A stretch of 64,000 bases of DNA from Bacillota bacterium (GCA_021791495.1 JAJYWN010000064.1:136139-200138), one strand, 5' to 3'. Positions 52,540-61,987 are shown, counted from the first letter of the stretch. Program-made: numbers and translations. Notes: a model not told the origin generated them from the letters alone.

Positions 52540-53466
52540 CTACTCCGAGTGGCCGCAGTAGCTTAGGAAGATCTCCTCGAGGCTTTGGTCGTACACTTGG
52601 ACTCCGGCCACGCCGGACACTCCGAGGATACGCCGGCGCAACTCCTCTGGATCGCCCGTGGCATGTAACAAGAAGCCGGGCCCTTCGGGGACGACGAGGC
52701 GGATTCCCGTCACCTGCCGCAGCTCGCCCGGATCGGGCCTCCCGCTGACCCGCAGCCGCTTCTCCCGTTCCTTCAACACATCCAGCGGCCCGCACAGGAC
52801 CAGCGCGCCCCCGTTCAAGATAGCCACATGGTCCGCCAGACGCTCCACCTGTTGAAGGTCGTGGCTGGACAGAATCACGGTGCGCCCGGCCTCCATGCTG
52901 TCCTCCAGGAGCACCTGAAAGTACTGATGGCGGTGGCCCGGATCCAGCCCCTGGGTGGGTTCATCGAGAACGAGCAAGTCCGGGTTCCCGCCCATGGCGA
53001 GAGTGAGAGCCAGTTGGGCTCGGGTCCCGGCGGAGAGATGCTTGACGATCACGTCCATGGGAAAACGGAAAAGGTTCAGATACCGCTGAATGGTGGCCTC
53101 GTCCCAGCGGGGGTTGAGGTCCCGGCAGAGATCCAGCAGCTCTCGAGCCGTCTGTCGCTCGTAAAGCGAGTTGCGCTCAGGCACGTAGCCGATGCGCCGT
53201 TTGAGGGCAACCGGAGGATAGGAAGATCTACCCGCCACGGTGCCAAGCTCGTACCCCAGCACCTCGCCGTTTCCGCCCTCCGGACGGATCAGTCCCAGCA
53301 AAATCCGCAGCGTCGTGGTCTTCCCGGCGCCATTCGGCCCGAGGAGGGCGAAGATGGAACCCCGCGGCACCGTCAGAGTGAGCCCATTTAGGGCACGCCG
53401 GCCCCCGTAGCTCTTCGTGAGGCCGTCAAGGCGGACAGCCGTCTCCTTACTCTCCACGTTCTCCAC
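52540..53466 (-). CDS. ABC transporter ATP-binding protein
   Basis: About 308 residues from GTG 53466 (GGGAGGG upstream). Walker A is GPNGAGKTTTLRILLG, the Q-loop sits before YVPERNSLYERQTARELLDL, the signature region is LSAGTRAQLALTLAM, Walker B is LLVLDEPTQGLDPGH and the switch His SSHDLQQVE. The C-terminal 80 residues are a regulatory extension. It is the last gene of a minus-strand operon and overlaps the GntR gene by 20 bases. Confidence 0.92.
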   Translation of the reverse strand: MENVESKETAVRLDGLTKSYGGRRALNGLTLTVPRGSIFALLGPNGAGKTTTLRILLGLIRPEGGNGEVLGYELGTVAGRSSYPPVALKRRIGYVPERNSLYERQTARELLDLCRDLNPRWDEATIQRYLNLFRFPMDVIVKHLSAGTRAQLALTLAMGGNPDLLVLDEPTQGLDPGHRHQYFQVLLEDSMEAGRTVILSSHDLQQVERLADHVAILNGGALVLCGPLDVLKEREKRLRVSGRPDPGELRQVTGIRLVVPEGPGFLLHATGDPEELRRRILGVSGVAGVQVYDQSLEEIFLSYCGHSE

Positions 53467-53869
53467 GGGCGCGTTCCCTCCCCATCGTGGTGATCTTATT
53501 GCGCACCAGGCGCTCGACCTCTTCACCCTCCAGCCCCAGATGGTAGCCTTCGGCCACCAGCCTTTCCACCAAGGGCTCCAGCCGCTTCAGCCGTTCATCC
53601 AGGGGCATGGCCGCCGCTACTCCCGCCGCGTCTCGCTTGGCGACGAAGGTACCTTTACCCCGTGGCGTTTCGATAATGCCGGCCCGTTCCAGCTCCTGGT
53701 ACGCCTTGGCAATGGTGTTCGGGTTTACGGCCAGTTCCACGGCTAGTTCTCGGACGGAAGGCAAGCGGTCGCCCGTCGCCAGCGTCCCGGCCGCCACAGC
53801 ACTGCGGACTTGGTCCATGATCTGGCGGTAGATGGGCGTGCCGCCGGATGGGTCAACGTGGAACCACAT
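53447..53869 (-). CDS. YtrA-type GntR-family repressor
   Basis: 140 residues. The GntR winged helix is TPIYRQIMDQVRSAVAAGTL, SVRELAVELAVNPNTIAKAY and GIIETPRGKGTFVAK. The short helical C-terminal domain with no ligand barrel is the YtrA subfamily. Such regulators sit in ABC transporter operons and repress them. The matching operator at 56513 lies at the head of this operon. It probably responds to wall-active antibiotics or other membrane stress, but the signal is not visible. Confidence 0.92.
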   Translation of the reverse strand: MWFHVDPSGGTPIYRQIMDQVRSAVAAGTLATGDRLPSVRELAVELAVNPNTIAKAYQELERAGIIETPRGKGTFVAKRDAAGVAAAMPLDERLKRLEPLVERLVAEGYHLGLEGEEVERLVRNKITTMGRERARGERGE

Positions 53870-53935
53870 GCGCCCGCTCCTCGAATGCAGTCATGTCGGA
53901 ATTCCTCCTCGGCGTCCGCCTGGACGGAGCCGGAG

Positions 53936-54733
53936 TCAATTGGCTATCTGCTTCCGCGAAAAGATGTAGAGCGAACCCGCCAGAAAAACGGCCGTCGCGC
54001 CCGCGAGCACCGCCAGGTTTCCCCAAGGGACCGCGTTACCCGACATGACCTTCACCGTATCGAAGTAGTACTGGGGAAGGACGCGGCGGATGGCGGCCCC
54101 GGGGGAGTCCTGCAAGACGAAGTTCAGGAAGAACATGGCCAGCGCCAGCCCCAGGGACACGGCGGTCCCCCGGGGGTAGTCGTCGATGAACAGGGAGATC
54201 AGGAGAAGCAGGCTACCCACGGCGGTGAACATGAGGAACATGTTGACGTTGGCCCAGACAAACCCGGGTAGCGAGGCCAAGGCGGTCTTTCCCACGCTCA
54301 CGGCGACGATGGTGGCCAGGACCACCTGCAGCGTCGCCAGGCCGGCTAGGAGGCTGAGCCACTTCGTCAAGATCACCTGCACCCGCTCGACTGGTAGAGA
54401 GAGTAGGAACTCCAGGTTATGCTGATCGGATTCGCGGGTCACCAGACCGGCCACGTAAGTGCCCACATAGATGGTGAAGATCAGGGGCCCGATGATCCCA
54501 TAGAGGAAGTCCCTGGCCCACCCGCCGAGGCTCAGAACGCCGGCGTTGCCGCCCCAGACCGCCCTCCAGGCCGGCGGCATGGATTCCACGAGTTGGGACA
54601 GGTAGTCCAGAATACCCGAACTGACCATGATGTCGAACATGTAGACCATGAACCAGGCCGTCAGGCCCGTCAGCACCGCCCAGGAGATCAGGCCGCCCCG
54701 GTCGGACTTCACTTGATGGCGCAACAAGGTCAT
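53936..54733 (-). CDS. ABC-2 type permease
   Basis: 265 residues with six predicted membrane helices; opens MTLLRHQVKSDRGGLISWAV, the same start style as its neighbour, which suggests duplication. SLPVERVQVILTKWLSLLAG is the coupling-helix region. It follows the other permease by 13 bases, and 66 bases separate it from the GntR gene downstream. Confidence 0.88.
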   Translation of the reverse strand: MTLLRHQVKSDRGGLISWAVLTGLTAWFMVYMFDIMVSSGILDYLSQLVESMPPAWRAVWGGNAGVLSLGGWARDFLYGIIGPLIFTIYVGTYVAGLVTRESDQHNLEFLLSLPVERVQVILTKWLSLLAGLATLQVVLATIVAVSVGKTALASLPGFVWANVNMFLMFTAVGSLLLLISLFIDDYPRGTAVSLGLALAMFFLNFVLQDSPGAAIRRVLPQYYFDTVKVMSGNAVPWGNLAVLAGATAVFLAGSLYIFSRKQIAN

Positions 54734-54746
54734 GATGATCGCCTCC

Positions 54747-55538
54747 TCATGCCCGGATCTGCTTGCGGGCGAAGAAATGGACCGCCAGGGCCAGTGCTAG
54801 GGCGGCTATGACCGCCAAGGCAGCGGCGTCTCCCCAAAGAAGACGGTTCTCCATGATCGAACGGGCCGAGTTCGCGTGGGCGAAAGGGTTCCAAACCAGC
54901 GCCCACCACGGGGGCGGGTTGATGCGGAAGCCCATATCCAGGGCGAAGAGCGCCCCTACACCGGCTAGGCTGTATTTGGTTCCGGCCCCATAATCGTCGA
55001 TCCAGACGGAGGCCAGGAGAGCCAGGGAACCTACGGCCACTCCCAGAAGCCAGGTCTGGGCGATCATCCAGAAATAACCCGACCACGACCCGGTGACGCC
55101 GACGCCCTTGAGGCCCGCCACCAGGGCCACCCAGATACCAAGGCCCAAAATGGCGATGTCCGCCACCATCACCGCCCACCTTGATACGAGCAGGCGGGCG
55201 CGGTCGATGGGCAGTGTGAACAGGAAGTCCGCCGTGTGCCGGTCCACCTCCCTGGTGACGGCCGATATGGCCAGCAGGCACCCGTAGATGGGAAAGGCGA
55301 GGATGATCCAAAACCCCAGTTTGGCCTGAATGAAAGAGTCGACCGCGCTCAGTCCGGGCGCCAGGCCGAACAGCGCCTGGATGTTTGCGGGGAGCTTCTC
55401 CACCAGTTTAGGCAGAGCCTGGCTCTGGCTGACGGAGTTGCCCAGAGAAGCCACCATCAGCGTGGCGGCGACATTTGCCCCGAGCCAAATCAAAAGCCCC
55501 GTGCGCTGGCTGCGGAAATGCTGCCGGAGAAGGGTCAT
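54747..55538 (-). CDS. ABC-2 type permease
   Basis: 263 residues with six predicted membrane helices. The start MTLLRQHFRSQRTGLLIWLG and the segment TLPIDRARLLVSRWAVMVAD parallel those of the next permease, so the two look like a duplicated pair forming a heterodimer. Its ATG overlaps the ATPase stop by four bases. Confidence 0.88.
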   Translation of the reverse strand: MTLLRQHFRSQRTGLLIWLGANVAATLMVASLGNSVSQSQALPKLVEKLPANIQALFGLAPGLSAVDSFIQAKLGFWIILAFPIYGCLLAISAVTREVDRHTADFLFTLPIDRARLLVSRWAVMVADIAILGLGIWVALVAGLKGVGVTGSWSGYFWMIAQTWLLGVAVGSLALLASVWIDDYGAGTKYSLAGVGALFALDMGFRINPPPWWALVWNPFAHANSARSIMENRLLWGDAAALAVIAALALALAVHFFARKQIRA

Positions 55539-56479
55539 CGGGAACCCCCCTGTTCGTAGAAGGCCCGGAAAACCTCTTCGAGCGGCGGATCGGTGACGGT
55601 GAGGTCGGAGAGACCGCGACCCGCCAGAGACTGCACCAGGGAGTCAAGGGACCCGGTGAAAGCGAACGAGAAACGGCGGCCCTGCCCGGAAACCTGCAAG
55701 TCCCGCACGCCCGCCACCGCGGCCAGATCGGGCACCGGCTCCGAGCCGGCAAACTCACAAGTAACGTATTTCATGCGCTGCTTGCGCAGGTGCTCCACGC
55801 TGTCGACCGCCACCATCCGGCCGTCACGGATAACCCCCACCCGGTCGCAGAGGGCCTCCACCTCGCCCATGATATGGGAGGAAAGGAAGATAGTCTTGCC
55901 GCGTGAGTTCTCTTCCCGCATCAGGTTCTGGAAGGTTTCCTGCATCAGAGGGTCCAGCCCGGAGGTGGGTTCGTCCAGGATGAGCAGGTCCGGGTCGTGG
56001 GCCAGAGCGGCGATGATGGCCACCTTCTGCCTATTGCCGTGGCTCAGGGTTTTTAGCCGGCGGCCGAGGTCCACGTCCAAAACTCCCGCCAGCCGCTTCA
56101 ACCGCGACCTGTCGGCCACACCCCGCACCCGCAGGGCGAAGTCGACGTTCTGATAGCCCGTGAGCCAGTCGTAGAGGGACGCCTCGCCCGGCAGATAGCC
56201 CACCCTACGCCGGAGTTCGCGGCTCTGGCCGACAATGTCCAGGCCGAGGACCTGCCCCCGGCCTCCGGTGGGAGCGATCAGGCCCAAAAGCGTCCGGATG
56301 AGGGTGGTCTTGCCGGCGCCATTCGGTCCCAAGAAGCCGAAGACCTCTCCTCTTCCGATGCGCAGGTCCACGTTCTTCGCGCCGCGGCCGTTCCGGTAGA
56401 CATGGCTCAGGTTCTCCAGCGCGATCGCCGCCGCCGAACCGCTCTCGGCATAGCCTTCAGTAGGGGCAAAATCGCCCAT
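55535..56479 (-). CDS. ABC transporter ATP-binding protein
   Basis: About 314 residues from ATG 56479, with GGAGG nine bases upstream. Walker A is GPNGAGKTTLIRTLLG, the signature LSHGNRQKVAIIAALAH, Walker B LLILDEPTSGLDP and the switch His LSSHIMGEVEAL. DrrA-like in form. It is the first gene of a five-gene operon (ATPase, two permeases, GntR repressor, second ATPase), with promoter and operator just upstream. An ATG at 56494 is a possible alternative start. Confidence 0.93.
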   Translation of the reverse strand: MGDFAPTEGYAESGSAAAIALENLSHVYRNGRGAKNVDLRIGRGEVFGFLGPNGAGKTTLIRTLLGLIAPTGGRGQVLGLDIVGQSRELRRRVGYLPGEASLYDWLTGYQNVDFALRVRGVADRSRLKRLAGVLDVDLGRRLKTLSHGNRQKVAIIAALAHDPDLLILDEPTSGLDPLMQETFQNLMREENSRGKTIFLSSHIMGEVEALCDRVGVIRDGRMVAVDSVEHLRKQRMKYVTCEFAGSEPVPDLAAVAGVRDLQVSGQGRRFSFAFTGSLDSLVQSLAGRGLSDLTVTDPPLEEVFRAFYEQGGSR

Positions 56480-56512
56480 CGTCAGCGCCTCCATTCTCGG
56501 GACACTGTCATA

Positions 56513-56534
56513 GTGTACTAATATTGTAATACAC
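56513..56534. promoter_or_regulatory. YtrA/GntR-type operator
   Basis: GTGTAnTA-N6-TAnTACAC is a 22-base palindrome overlapping the -10 of the ABC operon promoter. It closely resembles the published YtrA operator AGTGTA-N13-TACACT, here with a 12-base gap. The repressor is encoded inside the same operon, so autorepression is expected. Confidence 0.75.
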
Positions 56535-56554
56535 CCTTGCCCCTGAACTGTCAA
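56526..56554 (-). promoter_or_regulatory. promoter of the ABC/GntR operon
   Basis: On the minus strand, perfect TTGACA (56554-56549), a 17-base spacer, then TATTAC (56531-56526). The operator covers the -10 and start site. Confidence 0.75.
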
Positions 56555-56611
56555 GGCAGGTACTGTCGGCCGAGCCAATTCTTGATCATGCCCATGGTGA
56601 GGCCGCTACTT

Positions 56612-56617
56612 TATAAT
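56612..56617 (+). promoter_or_regulatory. candidate -10 box upstream of the MA-like peptidase
   Basis: A perfect TATAAT; the hexamer 17 bases before it (TGCCCA) is a poor -35. It lies 128 bases before the peptidase start. Confidence 0.3.
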
Positions 56618-56744
56618 TGATGTAGATAGCCGCACTTTTGTCAGATCGGGATCGGTCCCCACGAATTCTTTGGCGATCACAGCTTCACCACGATTGCACA
56701 GCTTCGACCCATTGCACTTCTTCCAATCCGGAGGGCGCCCGGCC

Positions 56745-57716
56745 ATGTCCCAACTGACGGTTGATCCTACGCCCGGCATCGAACTGACGCCGGAAGCCTC
56801 GCCGAAACCCAGGCCCAATCGCCATGGAACGTTGGCGGTCGCCTTGGCGCTGGCGGTATGCCTGGCGTTGGCCTTGGGAGCCGGTGCCCCCGTGTACGTA
56901 GCCTTCCGCAATGCCGGCTACGACATTTTCCGCTCCTACGAATACTACAAACTTGTCCGCTCCACGGAGAACATGGTGGTACGGACCAGCACCAACTTTG
57001 AACTGCGCATGGACAAGAGCGACGCCGGCTGGGCGTCCATGGTGCTGAACACAGCGGAACAGGCCGCCGCCACGGAGGCGACAGACCTGGGACTGGACAT
57101 CCAACAGGTGCGGGCACAGCAGGGTGGGCGGCGCGTCCTTCTGGTCATGTACCCCACTAAGGAGGCGCTCTCCAGCAGTTTCGGGTGGCCCGCCGGCGAG
57201 AACGCCCTGGGCGCCTATTGGGCCGGCGCCATCCGCCTGCTGTCGCCCACCAGCTGGCTCGGGGACATGCCGTCACAGCGCGTCACCTACGTCTACCGTA
57301 AGGATGGACCGGTGGCCCACGAACTGGCCCATATGCTGTTCGACTACGCATCCAAGGGTAACTACCCGCGCTGGTTCACTGAAGGCGCGGCGGAGTATGA
57401 AGAATGGAAGGCCAACGGTTTCCTGTGGATCGAAGGAGATGGCCGGGAAGTCCTCCAGTCGCGCTACACTCTGGACCAACTGGAGGATTTCGATTCCCTG
57501 GACGACCAGGCTCTGGCCTACCGCCAGTCGCTACTCATGGTCGCCTTCATCAAGGAGAAAGCGGGACCGGACGGGCTGAAGGGGCTGTCCTTGGACCTCG
57601 GGCGCCGGCCGTCTTTCTGGCAAGTCGTCAAAGAACGTACCGGTTTGGATCGCCAGAATTTCGAGGCGGCTTTCGCGGCATGGCTTCCGAAAAACATCGA
57701 CCGGTGGAGCAACTAG
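56745..57716 (+). CDS. membrane-anchored peptidase MA-like zincin
   Basis: 323 residues from ATG 56745 (GGAGGG upstream). An N-terminal helix (LAVALALAVCLALALGAG) anchors an extracytoplasmic domain. The zinc motif is VAHELAHMLFDYA, with the third-ligand segment WFTEGAAEYEEW (gluzincin type), and the tail matches the family. It is a predicted metallopeptidase on the outer face, substrate unknown. It lies upstream of murA but separated by 126 bases. Confidence 0.82.
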   Translation: MSQLTVDPTPGIELTPEASPKPRPNRHGTLAVALALAVCLALALGAGAPVYVAFRNAGYDIFRSYEYYKLVRSTENMVVRTSTNFELRMDKSDAGWASMVLNTAEQAAATEATDLGLDIQQVRAQQGGRRVLLVMYPTKEALSSSFGWPAGENALGAYWAGAIRLLSPTSWLGDMPSQRVTYVYRKDGPVAHELAHMLFDYASKGNYPRWFTEGAAEYEEWKANGFLWIEGDGREVLQSRYTLDQLEDFDSLDDQALAYRQSLLMVAFIKEKAGPDGLKGLSLDLGRRPSFWQVVKERTGLDRQNFEAAFAAWLPKNIDRWSN

Positions 57717-57842
57717 AAACTGGAACAAGGCTTTCGCGAACCGCGTCACATAAGGGGCCGAAAGGTTATGCTAGGTGAAGGGAAAGCCGTTCCAGACGCA
57801 GAATAAGCGGGTGTTTTGTCGGTCTGAAAGCGGGGGGAACTC

Positions 57843-59102
57843 TTGGCGAGGCTGGTCATCACAGGGGGGAAGCGGCTTTCGGGCAAAGTCAGTATCGGCG
57901 GTCGCAAGAATTCCGCGGTAGCGGTCATGCCGGCGACGCTTCTCTGCCAGGAACCCTGCACTCTCGAAAACATCCCAGACATCGAAGACGTTCAGGTCTA
58001 TCGCTCCATCCTCAAGGCCATGGGCGTGCCCATCTCCCACACATCGGAAGGTCGCTACACCATCGACGGCGGCGCCTACGTACCGGACGGGCCGCCCCCG
58101 CACGATCTGGTCAAGAAGATGCGGGCCTCCTATTATCTATTGGGGGCGCTCCTCGGCCGGTACGGCCGCGCCGAAGTGGCCCTGCCGGGCGGCTGCGACA
58201 TTGGTCAGCGCCCCATCGACCAGCACCTAAAGGGCTTCCGGGCCCTCGGCGCCGAGTGCGAGGTGGAAGGCGGCACCGTCCGCGCCCTCGCACCTTCAGG
58301 CCTCAGGGGCGCCAACATTTACCTCGACGTGGTCAGCGTCGGCGCCACCATTAATATCATGCTGGCCGCGGCGCTGGCCCAGGGGACCACGGTCATCGAG
58401 AATGCCGCCAAGGAACCGCACATCGTCGACCTTGCCAACTTCATCAACGCCGCCGGCGGCCGGGTGACCGGTGCCGGTACCGACGTCATCCGGGTCGTCG
58501 GGGCGGAAGCCCTGTACGGATGCAATCACGCCATTATCTTCGATGAGATTCAAGCGGCCACGTACATGATCGCCGCCGTGGCCACGCGCGGGGACGTCGT
58601 GGTCGAAAACGTCATCCCGAAACACTTGGACCCCATCTCCGCGAAGCTACAAGAAACCGGGGCCCAGGTCCTCGAGAACGGGGATTCCATCCGCGTCATT
58701 ATGGATGGGCGGGCCAAGGCCGCGAACATCAAGACTCTCCCATACCCCGGTTTCCCCACCGATGCCCAACAGCCCATGAGCGCGCTGCTCAGCGTGGCGG
58801 AGGGCACCAGTTATGTCTCGGAGACCATCTGGGAAGGGCGTTTCAAGCACTTCGAAGAACTCCGGCGGATGGGTACGGATGTCCGCATCGAGGGGCGTAC
58901 GGCCATCATCGAAGGCGTGGAGGAACTGACCGGCGCCTCGGTCCGAGCCACCGACCTACGCGCCGGCGCGGCGCTCATCGTCGCCGGACTGCTGGCCCAC
59001 GGGGATACGGAGATAACAGGCATCGAGCACATCGACCGGGGATATGAACACACCACCGAGAATCTGCAAGCCTTGGGAGCGCAACTGCGCCGCGTAGAGT
59101 AA
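57843..59102 (+). CDS. murA: UDP-N-acetylglucosamine 1-carboxyvinyltransferase
   Basis: 419 residues from TTG 57843 with GGGGGG upstream. It transfers enolpyruvate from PEP to UDP-GlcNAc, the first committed step of peptidoglycan synthesis. SIGGRKNSAVAVMPATLLC, then the fosfomycin-target Cys in LPGGCDIGQRPIDQHLKG, and ALAHGDTEITGIEHIDRGY-like C-terminal sequence. The Cys is retained, so fosfomycin sensitivity is expected. Placement just upstream of the atp genes is common in Bacillota. Confidence 0.97.
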   Translation: MARLVITGGKRLSGKVSIGGRKNSAVAVMPATLLCQEPCTLENIPDIEDVQVYRSILKAMGVPISHTSEGRYTIDGGAYVPDGPPPHDLVKKMRASYYLLGALLGRYGRAEVALPGGCDIGQRPIDQHLKGFRALGAECEVEGGTVRALAPSGLRGANIYLDVVSVGATINIMLAAALAQGTTVIENAAKEPHIVDLANFINAAGGRVTGAGTDVIRVVGAEALYGCNHAIIFDEIQAATYMIAAVATRGDVVVENVIPKHLDPISAKLQETGAQVLENGDSIRVIMDGRAKAANIKTLPYPGFPTDAQQPMSALLSVAEGTSYVSETIWEGRFKHFEELRRMGTDVRIEGRTAIIEGVEELTGASVRATDLRAGAALIVAGLLAHGDTEITGIEHIDRGYEHTTENLQALGAQLRRVE

Positions 59103-59117
59103 CCGGCGGAGGGCTTC

Positions 59118-60377
59118 GTGAAAGCAAGAATCGCCACCTGGCTGGGGCTGACCGAATTGCCCCCCGATGTACGGCATAATTTCGCCATGGACTCCCTTTC
59201 GGCCGTGGCTGTCGGCGCTTTCGTCGGACTGGCCCACCCTTTCATCTCCGTCATCGCCGTCCGGATGGGCGCCGGCAGTATGCTCATCGGGCTGATCTCG
59301 GCCAGCTGGGTCATGGGGATGCTCCTGTCGTCGTTCTGGGCGCACCTGGCGGAAGGGCGGCCCAAGCTGCCGTTTAACGTTTGGCCAACCATTTTCGCGC
59401 GGTCGCTGCTTCTTTTTGCCTTGATCGTCCGGACGCCGCTGACCTACACGCTGATGATCCTGGCCTATAACTTCACCGCGGCGGTCCCTGGGCCGGCCTA
59501 TACGGCCCTGATCCAAAAAATCTACCCCGCCAGGCAGCGGGGGCGGCTGATGGGTTACGTCCGGCTCTTCATGGGCCTGGTTTTTGCGGTCATGAGCCCC
59601 CTGGGAGGCCGCATCCTGGACCGGTACGGCTTCCGGCCGTTGTTCGCCGTGGCCGTAGTCTTCGGGGTGGCGTCATCCCTGGTCTTCGCCATGATCAGGG
59701 AGCCGCCGGAGGGAGCCGAATCCGTGCCGGAGCGGCGCCGGTTCAGCGTCGGTGAACTGTGGGACATAATCGCGAAAGACCACGTCTTCGCCTGGTATCT
59801 GGTGGGTTTCACGGTGTTCGGTTTCGGGAACCTATTGCTGGGGCCGGCCTACCCCATCTTCCAGGTCAAGGTGTTGGGTCTGACGAACCTGCAGATCGCG
59901 CTGCTGCCGCTGAGCTGGTCGCTAGTGTGGCTGGCCACCTATCCTCTCTGGGGTGTAGTCGCGGACCGCTCCCGGCCCGGTACGGCCATCTTGGCGGGAG
60001 TGGCCCTGTACGGGGTCGCGCCGGTCATCTACCTGCTGAGCCGGAACCTCACGCCGCTGTTGTTCGCTTCAATGGCCATCGGCGCCGCCGACGCCGCTAT
60101 GGACATCGGCTGGCTGGCTCAGGTCATGAAGATGGGAAAGAACCGCGTCGCCACCTACGCCGGCATCCACCAGACGGCCCTGGGGATCCGGGGAACGGTG
60201 GCGCCGCTGCTCGGCGCCGCGCTGATTCCCAGCTACGGTGTGAAAACAGTCCTGTTCGCCGGGGCAGTACTGATTCTGACGGGACTCCTGCCGCTCAGTT
60301 GGGCGGGAAAGACGGAAGCCCGCGCCGGAGGAAAAATGTCGGATAATTCCCCGGCAGGATTTGACCTTGCCCGATGA
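59118..60377 (+). CDS. MFS transporter
   Basis: 419 residues with twelve predicted membrane helices. The loop between helices 2 and 3 has HLAEGRPKLPFNVWPTI, that between 4 and 5 PARQRGRLMGYVRLFMG, and the second half repeats the pattern (WGVVADRSRPGTAILAG). The substrate cannot be told from the sequence. It starts 15 bases after murA, with GGCGGAGGG upstream, so both are probably one transcript. Confidence 0.88.
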   Translation: MKARIATWLGLTELPPDVRHNFAMDSLSAVAVGAFVGLAHPFISVIAVRMGAGSMLIGLISASWVMGMLLSSFWAHLAEGRPKLPFNVWPTIFARSLLLFALIVRTPLTYTLMILAYNFTAAVPGPAYTALIQKIYPARQRGRLMGYVRLFMGLVFAVMSPLGGRILDRYGFRPLFAVAVVFGVASSLVFAMIREPPEGAESVPERRRFSVGELWDIIAKDHVFAWYLVGFTVFGFGNLLLGPAYPIFQVKVLGLTNLQIALLPLSWSLVWLATYPLWGVVADRSRPGTAILAGVALYGVAPVIYLLSRNLTPLLFASMAIGAADAAMDIGWLAQVMKMGKNRVATYAGIHQTALGIRGTVAPLLGAALIPSYGVKTVLFAGAVLILTGLLPLSWAGKTEARAGGKMSDNSPAGFDLAR

Positions 60378-60543
60378 GAATGAACGTTGCTGGTATTTTG
60401 CGGCTAGACGGTCATCTGTGGCATATGTTACGTCGTTGGTGACATAGGTCCCAGGACACGAGAGCCGCGGTTGGAGGGTTCGCTGCAACGGCAGGACCGT
60501 CGGGCGGAGAGGACTTGTTCCGACAAGGACAGTGGAGGTCGGG

Positions 60544-60885
60544 ATGGCGGAGGATAATGGTCCTCGAAAACCCCGCGGGCTGCTGCGACGGATGACCGGC
60601 CTGGGGTCTGAAGACGGAGCCGAGGAACGCAGCCGAAGCTTGAGTCAGATGAACCTGGCTTTTTCGCTGGGAGTCGCCAGTCTGCTGGCTTTGTACCTTG
60701 GGTATCTGTTTGGCCGGTGGGTGGACCGGATGCTGGGCACGGCGCCTTTCGGAATGTTCGGCGGAGTGCTTTTGGGGGTCGGGGCTTCGTTCAAGATGAT
60801 CATCACCGACATCCTGGAGGCGAACCGTTCGAGCCAGAAGAAGGAAGGGCCACCCGAAGATCACCCGGAGGACAGGAAACCTTGA
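60544..60885 (+). CDS. atpZ: AtpZ/AtpI-family F0F1-ATPase associated membrane protein
   Basis: 113 residues from ATG 60544 (GGAGG upstream). A charged N-terminus precedes two membrane helices: LAFSLGVASLLALYLGYLFG and MFGGVLLGVGASFKMIITDI. The GxxxGxxxDxxxGT pattern in GYLFGRWVDRMLGTAPFG is the AtpZ signature. In Bacillota, AtpZ and AtpI help assemble the c-ring and import Mg2+ or Ca2+. It overlaps the next gene by four bases. Confidence 0.88.
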   Translation: MAEDNGPRKPRGLLRRMTGLGSEDGAEERSRSLSQMNLAFSLGVASLLALYLGYLFGRWVDRMLGTAPFGMFGGVLLGVGASFKMIITDILEANRSSQKKEGPPEDHPEDRKP

Positions 60886-61181
60886 AATGGCTGGCGGGCA
60901 TCCCGCCCCTTCCCGCTTTCGGGGCGGGACTGATTTTGGGGCTGGTTGTGACAGTTTTCTCTGATGGCTATATGCGCCGCGCGCTGGCATCGTCCCCCCC
61001 CGCGAGGAAAGGGACATTGAGCCAAAAGATGGTTAGAGCGTTTTTGCTCAAATACGTCCTTGACGTGGTGGCGCTTTTCTTGGTATACAGGAATGTCACG
61101 ATGTTATTGGGTGTAGCTGCGGGTTTGTCGGTTTCGGTTTACCTGCAGGTGAAGCGGGCGCAGGCCCGCAAACGGGGTTAG
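60882..61181 (+). CDS. atpI: ATP synthase subunit I-like protein
   Basis: 99 residues from TTG 60882, overlapping the atpZ stop (TTGA). Helices at about 8-25 (LPAFGAGLILGLVVTVFSDG) and about 50-90 (LLKYVLDVVALFLVYRNVTM with MLLGVAAGLSVSVYL). Its identity rests mainly on position between atpZ and atpB and on the helix pattern. AtpI acts as a chaperone for c-ring assembly in Bacillota. Confidence 0.7.
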   Translation: MKWLAGIPPLPAFGAGLILGLVVTVFSDGYMRRALASSPPARKGTLSQKMVRAFLLKYVLDVVALFLVYRNVTMLLGVAAGLSVSVYLQVKRAQARKRG

Positions 61182-61219
61182 ACAGGGCCGGCCAGGTCCC
61201 GAGGGAGGCCGACGCCATT

Positions 61220-61963
61220 ATGGCAACTAATCTATACTACTTCTTGGCCAGTGCAGCATCGACTGCCGAACACGGCGCCTCCGCCGCCGGCGAGGGCGGG
61301 CACGGCGCGCCCTTGTTCAAGCTGTTCGGTCTGGATGTCACTGCCCAGGTAACCACGACCTGGGTCGTGATGGCCCTTTTGATTCTCCTCGGGTGGCTGG
61401 CGACCCGGAACTTGAAGCGCGAGCCCCACGGCCTGCAGAACGTCATGGAGTTCGTGACCGAGGCACTGGTGAGCTTCCTCTCCTCCGTCATGGGTCGGGA
61501 GAAGGCGAGGAAGATGATGCCCTTCCTTGGAACCCTTTTTCTGTTCATCTTAGTGAGCAACTACTCCGGCCTGATCCCAGGAGCGGGCTACGTGAAGGGC
61601 TTTGCCGCCCCGACTTCGGTGTGGGGCGTCACCCTGGGGCTGGCCATTTGCGCCATCGTCGCGGTGCAGGTCTACGGCGTCCAAAAGAAAGGGATCCGGT
61701 ATTTCAGCCACTTGTTCAAGCCGATCTACCTGACCCCCATCAACATTCTGGAGGAAATCGCCCGCCCGCTTTCCCTGTCTCTCCGTCTTTACGGCAACGT
61801 GTTTGGTGAGGAAACGGTCACCCTGACGCTCCTGTCGGTAGTGCCCTACGTCCTCCCCATGGCTGCAATGCTGCTCGGTGTCATCTTTGGAGCCGTCCAG
61901 GCAATCATCTTCACCACCCTCACCGCGGTGTACATTGCCATGGCCACGGCCGAACACCACTAG
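61220..61963 (+). CDS. atpB: ATP synthase F0 subunit a
   Basis: 247 residues. The essential Arg lies in IARPLSLSLRLYGNVFGEE; SNYSGLIPGAGYVKG and the last helix (VQAIIFTTLTAVYIAMATAE) match the family. It forms the proton half-channels facing the c-ring. A GAGGGAGG site precedes ATG 61220. Confidence 0.97.
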   Translation: MATNLYYFLASAASTAEHGASAAGEGGHGAPLFKLFGLDVTAQVTTTWVVMALLILLGWLATRNLKREPHGLQNVMEFVTEALVSFLSSVMGREKARKMMPFLGTLFLFILVSNYSGLIPGAGYVKGFAAPTSVWGVTLGLAICAIVAVQVYGVQKKGIRYFSHLFKPIYLTPINILEEIARPLSLSLRLYGNVFGEETVTLTLLSVVPYVLPMAAMLLGVIFGAVQAIIFTTLTAVYIAMATAEHH

Positions 61964-61987
61964 TTCTCGGAAAGGAGGGGACGGCTA

